From positions 1 to 64,000 of the forward strand of contig CANSOA010000011.1 of the NCBI GenBank assembly GCA_947648495.1: 64,000 nt of DNA. Direction: 5' to 3'. The notes under the pieces are model-generated. The model did not search any database, was not told where the DNA came from, and worked only from the letters and a program-made list of their open reading frames with translations. Positions 19,082-27,411 of this stretch are shown piece by piece. How positions within the stretch are numbered: position 1 is the first letter of the stretch; each line of letters opens with the position of its first letter. The DNA is from an uncultured Clostridium sp. Lineage in GTDB: Bacteria > Bacillota > Clostridia > TANB77 > CAG-508. A program made the translations under genes and the position numbers.

Positions 19082-20984
19082 TTAAATCAATCCTTTTTTC
19101 TTCAATTTTTCTAATACTAGAATATACATTGCATGACTCCAAGTCAGTCCAATAATCCAAGCTGGCTTCATCGTTTTATTATTGACTTGTTCGCCTAAAA
19201 AGCCATGTTCTGAACAAGAATTTGTTACAAATTCAAAGTTTTCCAAAGCTTTTTTACTTTCCCCTACTTCTAAATTATAACAAGCCATCCACAAATTCGC
19301 TATCGGCCATGGATTGTAGCCTCCCATATAGCCATCTTCTTCATAACGCACATAACCGGCCTGTGTATGTACGTAAAGTCATATTAATTCGTTCTATCGT
19401 GTTTCGGATATTTTTGTCGTCTGGTGAGAACATTTCAAATGGCGTGATTGCGCCTAAAATGCTAATATCGATTTTTTTATCTTCTGCATTTCTGACAAAT
19501 GTTTTTTTGGTGTCATCATAAAATGTTTTTAAAACGTATTCTTTTATCTCTAACATTCCTTGTTCTAAAGATTTTGTCTTCTTATGAATGGCTTCTATTT
19601 TTAAGCGATTATTTTCAAAAACAGGTTTTAAACTTTTGTAGATTTTAAGCATTGCATGAAAACTTGAAAAAATACTTGCCATAGAATACAGAGAAACTCC
19701 TTCATATTCTTCCCATAAATCATAACTTGGCAAAAATTTTCCTTTTTCACTCATCACATCATTTACATATTTTTGTAAATAGTTAATCGCATTTTCACAC
19801 ATTTTTAAATTGTTTTTCAAAAATGTTTTATCTTTATATTTTTTGTAATGTTCATACACACCAAACACAACACTTGCAGTTTCGTCAATTTGGTAGCCCC
19901 AACATGGCGCTAGTCTTCCATCTGTATAAAAACGTTGTTGCCATCTACCAGATTTGCTTTGTGTTATTTTACAAAAAATGTTGTAAAACTTCTCCACTTC
20001 TGTTTTCATTCCTAAAATATCCATGGCACGTGTTACAAAAACGGCATCTCTTGTCCAACAATAGGAATATCTTCCACATTTGGTTTTGTCTTCGTCAACT
20101 TCCATTCCGGCTGAAATTCCGCCTGTTTCGTTATTGGTAAGCAAAGCAAATAGTAAAATACTTCTTTTATATATCTTTTTGATGCGTTCATCTGTGTCAC
20201 TTTTTTCAAGGTTTAATTTGTCATAATCTTTGATGTATTTTCTCCAATATTTTTTGGTGTCTTCAAATTCTTTGACAATGTCAATTTTGCGAATACGATT
20301 GATTTCGGTATCTAGTTCGTTTAATAAACATTTTTCTTTGTTGTCATTGATATAAATATATAAATTAAGATTGACTTCTTCGCCTGATTTTATGGTTTGC
20401 AAATCATAACTAATGGCAGAATCTGATGACATTCCAATATAATCTTTTCCCCCAATTATGCCTTCCATGATGTTTGCTTGTACATTATTAATTTGATAAG
20501 AAAGAGGCTTTTCTTTGGCAAAAATACAAAAAGAATAATCATGATTATATTGAATTAAGCAATCGTCTTTGAAAAATCCGCAAGTATCATTGTTGATGTT
20601 GGTAAGTACCTTTGAATAAGCCAACAAATTCACTTTCAAATCAATATTACTTTGATTAATAAAGCGATAATTTCGAACCAAAATATTTTCTGAAATGGGC
20701 ACAAAATCAGTTTGAATAATTTGCAAATTAAAATAGGTATTTAATATTTCGGTTTGCAAAATGTTGGTATCTTTTATGTATTTTTGATCGTAGAGATTAT
20801 TAATGTCATTATGTAAATATATCATGGCAGAATCATTTACTTTTACGCCTACATCAAATTGTTCTATAAATTGTTTATAGTCAACTGAACCATAAAACAG
20901 TCTAAGCAATTCGCCTGTTTTACTAAAACTTGCGGTTATCCTTCCATTTCCTACAATTCCATCATTAAAATATTTTTCTTTCAT
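19082..20984 (-). CDS. Glucoamylase-like GH15 glycoside hydrolase, +1 shift at CGG
   Basis: 633 residues after correction. N-terminal beta-sandwich (about 1-240) and a C-terminal (alpha/alpha)6 barrel with the GH15-type segments GRYSYCWTRDAVFVTRAMD, WQQRFYTDGRLAPCWGYQ and YNPWPIANLWM. Probably hydrolyses alpha-linked glucosides inside the cell (no signal peptide). In-frame CGG at 19356-19358 (codon 543): RTYTG-R-LCAL-stop in frame 0 becomes RTYTGGYVRYEEDGYMGG with the C skipped, continuous to the end at 19082. Located 15 bp downstream is radA. Confidence 0.85.
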
Positions 20985-21027
20985 TTGTATTTCTCCTTTT
21001 ATTTTGAATGTGTGCTATTTAAGATAA

Positions 21028-21052
21028 GGGCGAGTTAAGACCGCGCCCTTAC
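21028..21052. repeat. Dispersed palindromic repeat, copy 2
   Basis: Diverged copy: minus strand GTAAGGGCGCGG, then TTAACTCGCCC. Sits between glmU and the GH15 gene. Confidence 0.5.
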
Positions 21053-21055
21053 GGT

Positions 21056-22333
21056 TTATTTTTTCTTTTTGTCTTTTATGGTTTGGCGTTCTCTTGCAAT
21101 AGCCATTTTTCCATCTGGTACATCTTCTGTAATCGTTGAACCCGCTGCAACTAAAACATCCTCCCCAATTTTGACTGGTGCAACCAGATTGACATTGGAA
21201 CCAATGAAGCTATTATCTCCAATTTTGGTTTTGTGCTTATTTTTGCCATCATAATTGCAGGTAATGGTTCCACAACCAACGTTTACATGGCTTCCCACTT
21301 CGCAATCTCCTAAATAGGTCAAATGTGGTACTTTTGAACCATCTGCAATCTTAACTTTTTTTAGTTCTACACAATTTCCAACTTTTACCTGATTTCCAAT
21401 TTTGCAACCTTCTCGAATATACGCATTTGGTCCAATTTCACAATTTTCCCCAATGGTTACACCACTTTTGATAATCGTATTGGGATGAATCACCGTATCC
21501 ATACCAATTTTGACATCATCATAAATATATGTTGTGCTAGCATCTTCAATGGTAACTCCTTTTTTCATGTGATAGCTATTGATTCGCATACGAAGCACAC
21601 GTGTCAACAATTCTAATTGTGCTCGATCATTAACACCTAAAATTTCTGTATTGTCTTCCACAATTACGGCACCTGTTTTTAAGCCCGCATCATTCATGAT
21701 TTTGATTACATCGGTTAAATAATATTCGCCTTGTGCATTGTTTGGCTTGATTTTGTCAATCGCATTTAACAATTCTTCAATATCAAAACAGTAAATTCCT
21801 GAATTGATTTCTTTGATGTGCTTCTTTTGAAGCGGATCCGCATCTTTTTCTTCCACAATGCCTTTAATATTGCCACCTTCGTCACGAATAATTCTTCCAT
21901 AACCTGTTGGATTTTCATAAATGGCTGTCAGTAAGGTAGCATATTCTTTATTTTTGATACTTTTGGAAATTAGATTTTTTAGTGTTTCTGGTCTAATAAT
22001 CGGAACATCTCCATATAAAATAACAACTTTTCCTTTTTTTCCTTTTAAAAATGGTTTTGCTTGCATGACAGCATGCCCTGTACCCAATAATTCGTCTTGA
22101 AACGCATAATTTACTTCATCTCCAAGCACCTCTTTGACTTGTTCTTTTAAATGCCCAACTACGGCAACGATTTCATCTGAACCAATTTTTTTGGCTAAAT
22201 CAACAACTCTTAGAACCAATTCTTTATCATAAATTTTATGTACTAATTTTGACTTATTGCTGTTCATTCTTGTGCCTTTTCCTGCAGCCATAATCAGTGT
22301 CATAACATATTCCTCTGTATTATCTACTTTCAT
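21056..22333 (-). CDS. glmU: Bifunctional GlmU (GlcNAc-1-P uridyltransferase/acetyltransferase)
   Basis: Makes UDP-GlcNAc for peptidoglycan. N-terminal pyrophosphorylase domain with LIMAAGKGTRMNS and GTGHAVMQA, C-terminal left-handed beta-helix of hexapeptide repeats and the acetyltransferase segment GTITCNYDGKNKHKT. 425 residues, slightly short for the family because the C-terminal tail is brief (ends DKKKK). No CGG. Confidence 0.94.
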   Translation of the reverse strand: MKVDNTEEYVMTLIMAAGKGTRMNSNKSKLVHKIYDKELVLRVVDLAKKIGSDEIVAVVGHLKEQVKEVLGDEVNYAFQDELLGTGHAVMQAKPFLKGKKGKVVILYGDVPIIRPETLKNLISKSIKNKEYATLLTAIYENPTGYGRIIRDEGGNIKGIVEEKDADPLQKKHIKEINSGIYCFDIEELLNAIDKIKPNNAQGEYYLTDVIKIMNDAGLKTGAVIVEDNTEILGVNDRAQLELLTRVLRMRINSYHMKKGVTIEDASTTYIYDDVKIGMDTVIHPNTIIKSGVTIGENCEIGPNAYIREGCKIGNQVKVGNCVELKKVKIADGSKVPHLTYLGDCEVGSHVNVGCGTITCNYDGKNKHKTKIGDNSFIGSNVNLVAPVKIGEDVLVAAGSTITEDVPDGKMAIARERQTIKDKKKK

Positions 22334-22433
22334 AATTTTCCACCTTTTCTTTTCTATTTTTCGATAAACTAAGTTACAAATTTCTTTTCTGTGCTAATAT
22401 ATTATATTTTTACATTTTTCATAGTGTGACGAC

Positions 22434-22462
22434 ATTTTATTACAGATTTGGTTTTTCGTCAA
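22434..22462 (-). promoter_or_regulatory. Promoter upstream of glmU
   Basis: -35 TTGACG (22457-22462), 17-bp spacer, -10 TAAAAT (22434-22439), about 100 bp upstream of the glmU start and directly after the preceding stop codon. Confidence 0.6.
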
Positions 22463-23065
22463 TTATTTTTTTACGTAGCTTACGGCTAATCCATCTCCAA
22501 CTTCCAAAATTCTCGTTTCCAATCTATCATCTTCTTGTGCCAACTGAATGTATTCTCTCAAATGTTTGACCGCTGTTCGCTGTTTATGCTTATTATAGTC
22601 ACCTAAGACATATCCTTTGTATAGAATATTGTCAGCAATAATAATTCCGCCTTTTTTGACAAGCCTGATTCCTTCTTTTAAAAAAATTGGATATTTTCCC
22701 TTGTTGGCATCTATGAAAATGATGTCATATTCCTCTTGCAAAGTTGGTAAAATTTCAACTGCATTTCCAATTAAAATATTAACCTGATTTTCAATGCCAA
22801 TATTTTTCACATTTTCCCTTGCTTGTTTGGCTCTATTTTCGTCTAATTCAATTGTATCAACCGTTGCATTTGGTGCAAAATGTACAAATTGACTTGCTGA
22901 ATAACCAACTGCAGTTCCTATTTCCAGAATTTTCTTTGGATTCTCTTTTTCTAAAATCTGCTTAATTGTCTCCAAAGTCTCGTCCATAAGAATAGGAATA
23001 TGGTCTTGCAATGCTTTTGTTTTTACTTTTTCTAATTCGTTTTGATGAAACATTTTTTCCTCCAA
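22463..23065 (-). CDS. SAM-dependent O-methyltransferase (TrmR/YrrM-like)
   Basis: 200 residues. Class I methyltransferase fold: motif I ILEIGTAVGYSA, acidic loop VDTIELDENRA, and FIDANKGKYPIF as in the family-3 O-methyltransferases. The Firmicute TrmR methylates hydroxyuridine at tRNA position 34, and TrhP-type U32 hydroxylases act just before it; two U32 proteins are encoded in this window, so a wobble-uridine role is plausible but inferred. Confidence 0.82.
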   Translation of the reverse strand: MEEKMFHQNELEKVKTKALQDHIPILMDETLETIKQILEKENPKKILEIGTAVGYSASQFVHFAPNATVDTIELDENRAKQARENVKNIGIENQVNILIGNAVEILPTLQEEYDIIFIDANKGKYPIFLKEGIRLVKKGGIIIADNILYKGYVLGDYNKHKQRTAVKHLREYIQLAQEDDRLETRILEVGDGLAVSYVKK

Positions 23066-23091
23066 ATTTTGGAATGATTTCTTTGAGAATT

Positions 23092-23120
23092 AGTATAGCA
23101 TACCATAAGAAAAAATTCAA
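23092..23120 (-). promoter_or_regulatory. Promoter for O-methyltransferase gene
   Basis: -35 TTGAAT (23115-23120), 17-bp spacer, -10 TATACT (23092-23097), about 27 bp upstream of the start codon. Confidence 0.65.
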
Positions 23121-23196
23121 CCATTTTAAAACAAATTTCAAGGTTATGATTTGAACTTACCAAAAATAAAAGTTTCATATTATTTGAAATTGTAAT

Positions 23197-23553
23197 TTAT
23201 TTAACTTTTACATAAATATTTTCACAAGATTTACAAGTAATTTTCATTTCATAACTAGCTACTTTTTTATCTAAAATTGTAATTAAAGGCTCATTATCTT
23301 TTGGGCAACAAAATCTATTTTTTATGATAACTAATTCCTCCTGAGAATTTTGACCTATTTTACTATCTTCAAAATCTAATAACGCACTCCCTTGACTTCC
23401 ACAATTACATTGATATTTTAATTCTAATCTATCATAAGTTGAATAACACAAATAGCCTATATTTTCATTACATTTATCGCAATACATCCACCCTCCATAA
23501 TTAGTCGCTAATCTTGTATTTACTAATTCTTTATTTTTTAATACTCTTGCCAC
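23197..23553 (-). CDS. Zinc-ribbon-like small protein, unknown
   Basis: 118 residues from GTG at 23551-23553 (MARVLKNKEL), chosen because AAAGGAGA lies six bases upstream; the longer TTG reading lacks a ribosome site. Four Cys pairs are spaced as two zinc ribbons: CDKC, CNCG, CCPKD and CKSC. No other recognisable domain. First of a run of four very small genes not seen as a known operon. Confidence 0.6.
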   Translation of the reverse strand: MARVLKNKELVNTRLATNYGGWMYCDKCNENIGYLCYSTYDRLELKYQCNCGSQGSALLDFEDSKIGQNSQEELVIIKNRFCCPKDNEPLITILDKKVASYEMKITCKSCENIYVKVK

Positions 23554-23583
23554 AATTTTATCTCCTTTCAAAATTGTAAATTT

Positions 23584-23685
23584 CTATAATAAGTTTATTG
23601 CACAAACAACAACTACACCAATTAGAATTATTATCCATCCAATTGTTTTTTTATGTTCTTTAAACCATTTTTTTATTTTTTCCAT
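23584..23685 (-). CDS. 33-residue membrane peptide
   Basis: Tiny ORF reading MEKIKKWFKEHKKTIGW, then a single hydrophobic helix (about 13 to 33) ending in LL and TAG. AGGAG lies about ten bases upstream of the ATG. The amphipathic basic N-terminus plus membrane helix resembles small membrane regulators, phage holin-like or type I toxin peptides; no antisense RNA could be identified. Real coding is likely from the clean ribosome site but unproven. Confidence 0.5.
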   Translation of the reverse strand: MEKIKKWFKEHKKTIGWIIILIGVVVVCAINLL

Positions 23686-23727
23686 TATATAATACTCCTT
23701 TCTATAAATTGTAAGTTGTGTTACTCT

Positions 23728-24051
23728 TTATTCAATAGCTCCTGCTATCACTTTGTTAAAAAAATACATTGTACTAGATATAATTTTTTGATTTTCTACC
23801 TTGTCAATTTCAATTCTATAACCTAAACCTTTATATACTTCTTTACTATAATTTTCATAATCTCTTAATTCACTTGATATAGCAAAAATTGGCTCTCTAA
23901 AACTATTTACTCTATTCATATCAATAGATATAGCAATGCAATATAATGTTGTTAAAATAATTATAATCGATAATACAATTTTTAATGTTTTCTTACAAAA
24001 TTTTACTACTAGCAACATTGCTATAATTAATAAAATAAAAATTCCTAACAT
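23728..24051 (-). CDS. Small two-helix membrane protein, unknown
   Basis: 107 residues, ATG at 24049-24051 with GGAGG seven bases upstream. Two adjacent hydrophobic helices (about 1-16 and 22-44) followed by a soluble 60-residue tail. No known family recognised. Starts inside the 3' end of the Cys-rich ORF upstream. Confidence 0.55.
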   Translation of the reverse strand: MLGIFILLIIAMLLVVKFCKKTLKIVLSIIIILTTLYCIAISIDMNRVNSFREPIFAISSELRDYENYSKEVYKGLGYRIEIDKVENQKIISSTMYFFNKVIAGAIE

Positions 24052-24211
24052 ATTTTATCCTCCATAAATTACTATTTAACTTTCTTTCTCTACAATAGCA
24101 TTCTAGATTTTCACAAGTACACTTTGGATTATCCCCACTAGCACATTCATCAGTACAAGTACATTTCCATCTTTTTAAAGTAGAAAATAATTTCGTACAA
24201 TATTCTTTCAT
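23993..24211 (-). CDS. Cys-rich small ORF, doubtful
   Basis: 72 residues; the first half has ten Cys in CxC-type spacing (KCTCTDECASGDNPKCTC, ECYC), suggesting a metal-binding peptide. The second half overlaps the next gene by 59 bp and looks non-conserved. Ribosome site is weak. The Cys pattern favours a real gene, the overlap argues against it. Confidence 0.35.
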   Translation of the reverse strand: MKEYCTKLFSTLKRWKCTCTDECASGDNPKCTCENLECYCRERKLNSNLWRIKYVRNFYFINYSNVASSKIL

Positions 24212-24383
24212 TTCTTCATTCGTCTATTCAACTGCTTATTCTCATTTCCTATAAAAAATATTATATAACATTTTTTGGAAAAACACAAGCAACCAAAACA
24301 AAATTTTGCATATTTTTAAACTTAAATAAAGGAATAAATTTAATTACTGTAATAATCTATAATAAGTAAATGATATAAATAAA

Positions 24384-24411
24384 AAATACTCCCTTTTGAA
24401 AGAAAGTATTT
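24384..24411 (-). terminator. Terminator downstream of tRNA-Cys
   Basis: On the minus strand an 11-bp stem (AAATACTTTCT with AGGGAGTATTT, two G-U pairs) is followed by a T-rich run. Confidence 0.7.
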
Positions 24412-24446
24412 CTGCATTTTGACTTTTCATTTAAAAATATGAATAT

Positions 24447-24520
24447 TGGAGGCGAGTATCGGAATCGAACCGATGATCAGAGTTTTGCAGACTCGTGCCT
24501 TACCGCTTGGCTAACCCGCC
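24447..24520 (-). tRNA. tRNA-Cys (anticodon GCA)
   Basis: Complete cloverleaf: acceptor GGCGGGT with ACTCGCC (one G-U), anticodon stem GAGT/ACTC around loop CTGCAAA (GCA), T-arm with GGTTCGATTCC, discriminator U and an encoded CCA (24447-24449). The only tRNA gene in the window, so it gives no information on which tRNAs could read CGG. Confidence 0.96.
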
Positions 24521-24545
24521 ATATTTTACATGTTAACGCTTAATT

Positions 24546-24574
24546 ATTATAGCCTATATTCCATTGTATGTCAA
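24546..24574 (-). promoter_or_regulatory. tRNA-Cys promoter
   Basis: Full consensus: -35 TTGACA (24569-24574), 17-bp spacer, -10 TATAAT (24546-24551). Confidence 0.85.
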
Positions 24575-24608
24575 GGCAAAATAAAAAATTCCTATTTTTT
24601 TTATTTTT

Positions 24609-25487
24609 TTATAAAAAAATATTCAAAGCCCCCAAAACCAAACCAATCAAAGCTCCCAAATTAACAATTGCACCCAATTCCTTTTTCATAACCGTCAGCA
24701 ACAATTTTTCCAAATCAAGCACATCCATTCGCTCTACTTTTTCTTCTACAATCTTTGAAATATCCAATTTCTCTAGCAAAATAGGAACATATTGTAACAC
24801 AAAATTTTGATATAAACACCTCACTCCATCTTCTAATCGATTTTCATCCAAATCATGCATTAAATCTTTTACAGAACAATTTTCCAAACAATTCATTTCC
24901 TGCTCCACCATTGGAATAATTCTTTCCTGACCATGCTCCCCAATATATTTTTCAATCTCTTCTCCCATAGGATTTACAATCGAATCAATCAATCCATCTG
25001 TCACAAACATTTTGAGCATACTACTATTTACCTTTTTACGAATAATCTGTCCGCCTTCTTTTGCAACAATTGTGCCGACTTTCGCCTGTAGCAACGCATT
25101 TTTCACTTTTTTACTAACTAATAATTTCAGATTTTCTCTAACCTGTAAATAATATTCTTCATCAACATAATTTGCCAATATACTTTTCAAACTTTTCTCA
25201 CTTCTAAAACTCGCTAAAATTCCATTTATTATTTCTTCCTCCATCTTTCCCGTCAAAAATACCTCTTGTATATCGTTTCTTGTAAACAAATTATCTCCCA
25301 CCATTTGACCAATTGCTTTTGCCAACTTTTCCTTTCGTTTTGGAATAATACCCGGTGTAAAAGGCATCGTAAATCTCCCAATTTTAATTGGTTTACTTGG
25401 TCTAAATAACATTTTTATCGCAATCCAATTGGTCCCATATCCAATCAGCGCGCCAAGAATTGGTCCTTTTAAAACTGATATATCCAT
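24609..25487 (-). CDS. DUF445 family membrane protein (YheB-like)
   Basis: 292 residues. N-terminal GALIGYGTNWIAIKMLFRP and FTPGIIPKRKEKLAKAIG are hallmark segments of DUF445. A membrane helix near each end with a long helical middle. Function unknown in the literature I know; envelope association is inferred from the helices. 9 bp downstream of yigZ. Confidence 0.85.
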   Translation of the reverse strand: MDISVLKGPILGALIGYGTNWIAIKMLFRPSKPIKIGRFTMPFTPGIIPKRKEKLAKAIGQMVGDNLFTRNDIQEVFLTGKMEEEIINGILASFRSEKSLKSILANYVDEEYYLQVRENLKLLVSKKVKNALLQAKVGTIVAKEGGQIIRKKVNSSMLKMFVTDGLIDSIVNPMGEEIEKYIGEHGQERIIPMVEQEMNCLENCSVKDLMHDLDENRLEDGVRCLYQNFVLQYVPILLEKLDISKIVEEKVERMDVLDLEKLLLTVMKKELGAIVNLGALIGLVLGALNIFL

Positions 25488-25496
25488 TTTTTCTCC

Positions 25497-26117
25497 TTAA
25501 ACTACAATAAATTTTTCTCCCACAATTTTAGATTCTACTATCTTAAAATTCAAATTCTCCCTCTGTTGTAATATCTCATCCCAATTTTCTTGCGTAATTT
25601 CTACTGTCACAGTCACATTTTCCCCGTACTGGATGCTGGACATATTGATTTTCTTGTGTTTTAAAAAATATTTCATTTTGTCCAAATCCGCATAATTAAC
25701 CATCAATTGGGCTTCTTTTCCATACTCTTTATTCACAATTTTAGCCTGTTTTAACGCTTCCATAGTTGCTTCTGTATAGGCTCTTACCAATCCTCCAGTC
25801 CCTAACAAAATTCCGCCAAAATAACGTGTAACCACAACCAATACATTGGATAAATTTTGCGTAGTCAAAATATTTAACATCGGGCTACCCGCCGTACCAG
25901 ACGGTTCCCCATCATCACTAAATCGATTAACCCTTCCATTTTTCGTAGCAATACAAAAAGCATAACAATTGTGCCTAGCATCAAAATATTTCTGATTGAT
26001 TTTCTTGATCACATTTTCCGCTTCTTCTACTGATTCAACATAACACAAATGGCTAATAAACTTCGACTTTTTTTCTACCACTTGAGCACTTACATTTTCT
26101 GCAATACTTTTAAACAT
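25497..26117 (-). CDS. yigZ: YigZ/IMPACT family protein
   Basis: 206 residues from ATG at 26115-26117 (MFKSIAENVS), which has GGGGAG upstream. UPF0029 N-terminal domain with the family signatures DARHNCYAF, SDDGEPSGTAG and RYFGGILLGTGGL, then a small C-terminal domain. The IMPACT family is linked to translation control and ribosome binding, but the bacterial role is unclear. Confidence 0.9.
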   Translation of the reverse strand: MFKSIAENVSAQVVEKKSKFISHLCYVESVEEAENVIKKINQKYFDARHNCYAFCIATKNGRVNRFSDDGEPSGTAGSPMLNILTTQNLSNVLVVVTRYFGGILLGTGGLVRAYTEATMEALKQAKIVNKEYGKEAQLMVNYADLDKMKYFLKHKKINMSSIQYGENVTVTVEITQENWDEILQQRENLNFKIVESKIVGEKFIVV

Positions 26118-26131
26118 CTTTTTCTCCCCAA

Positions 26132-27394
26132 TCAATTTTTCCCTGCAACAAATCCAGTAGAATACGCAATTTGCAGATTAAATCCACCTGTATAACTATC
26201 TACATCAATGATTTCTCCTGCGAAATAGACGCCATCAACCAATTTGGATTCCATTGTTTTGGGATTAATTTCCTTGACAGAAACTCCGCCCGCTGTCACA
26301 ATTGCCTCATCAATTGGGCGAAATCCCGTTATCGTAATTTCAAAACACTTCAGCAATTTGACAAGTTTTCTTCTTTCTTCTTTCGTAATTTCATTTACTT
26401 TCTTAGCGGGATTTATTTGGGACAATGCCACCACTGTTTCAATTATTTTTTTGGGTAATAATTTTTCTAAACTATTTTTAAATTCCTTGTTTTTAAATTC
26501 TTGGAAATCACGTCTAATTCTGTTATCTAGTTCTTCTTCTAAAAGAGCTGGTTTCAAATCTATACTTAAATTTATTTTTCCCTCTTCCAACAATCTTTCT
26601 ACATTTTTCACACGTAATAAATGCGCAGAAGAACTCAAAATAGTAGGTCCACTGACACCAAAATGCGTAAATACCATTTCCCCAAAATCTTCATAGATTT
26701 TTTTATGCGATTCCCTATTTTGTAAAACAATTTTGACGTTCTTCAAAGATAAACCTTGCAAATTTTGGCACAAAGTCCTATCTGCCTCCAATGGTACAAT
26801 TGATGCCTTTGGGTCGATAATCGTATGCCCTAATTCTTCCGCCAATTTATAACCAGAGCCATTGGAACCCGTTTTGGGATAACTTTTCCCTCCTGTGCCT
26901 ATTATTACCTTTTCGCAGGTCAAAACTTCCCCTGTGGTCATTTTAACGCCAACTACAGCCTTTTTATCTGCTGTCTGAGCCTTTTTTACTAAAATTTTAC
27001 TAACTTCTTGATTGGTTCTGATTTCAACCTTATTTTTTTTGAGTTCTTTTATAAAACAATCTAATACACTTTGTGCACGGTCCGTGACAGGAAAAATTCG
27101 ATTACCTCGCTCTTTCTTGACTTCTAAACCATTTTCTTTTAACATTTGAATCATATCTTGATTGGTAAATTGCTCAAAAACACTGTATAAAAATTTCCCA
27201 TTTCCCGGTGTATGATGGATAAATTCACTCATTTCCAAAGAACTTGTAATATTACATCTTCCTTTTCCTGTAATTAACAGTTTTCGACCTAATGTATGAT
27301 TCTTTTCTAATAAAATTACTTCATTATTTTGTTTCGCAGAAGAGATGGCAGCCATCATGCCTGCTGGTCCTGCGCCAATTACGATTACTTTCAT
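26132..27394 (-). CDS. NAD(P)/FAD-dependent oxidoreductase (HI0933/BaiN family)
   Basis: 420 residues. N-terminal FAD dinucleotide fold GAGPAGMMAA, GRKLLITGKGRCNIT, and C-terminal GGVSVKEINPKTMESK and GFNLQIAYSTG, all typical of the HI0933 family. The physiological substrate is not established. Downstream of the DnaB-like gene by 17 bp. Confidence 0.9.
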   Translation of the reverse strand: MKVIVIGAGPAGMMAAISSAKQNNEVILLEKNHTLGRKLLITGKGRCNITSSLEMSEFIHHTPGNGKFLYSVFEQFTNQDMIQMLKENGLEVKKERGNRIFPVTDRAQSVLDCFIKELKKNKVEIRTNQEVSKILVKKAQTADKKAVVGVKMTTGEVLTCEKVIIGTGGKSYPKTGSNGSGYKLAEELGHTIIDPKASIVPLEADRTLCQNLQGLSLKNVKIVLQNRESHKKIYEDFGEMVFTHFGVSGPTILSSSAHLLRVKNVERLLEEGKINLSIDLKPALLEEELDNRIRRDFQEFKNKEFKNSLEKLLPKKIIETVVALSQINPAKKVNEITKEERRKLVKLLKCFEITITGFRPIDEAIVTAGGVSVKEINPKTMESKLVDGVYFAGEIIDVDSYTGGFNLQIAYSTGFVAGKN

Positions 27395-27411
27395 ATTTTT
27401 CCCTTTTCATT

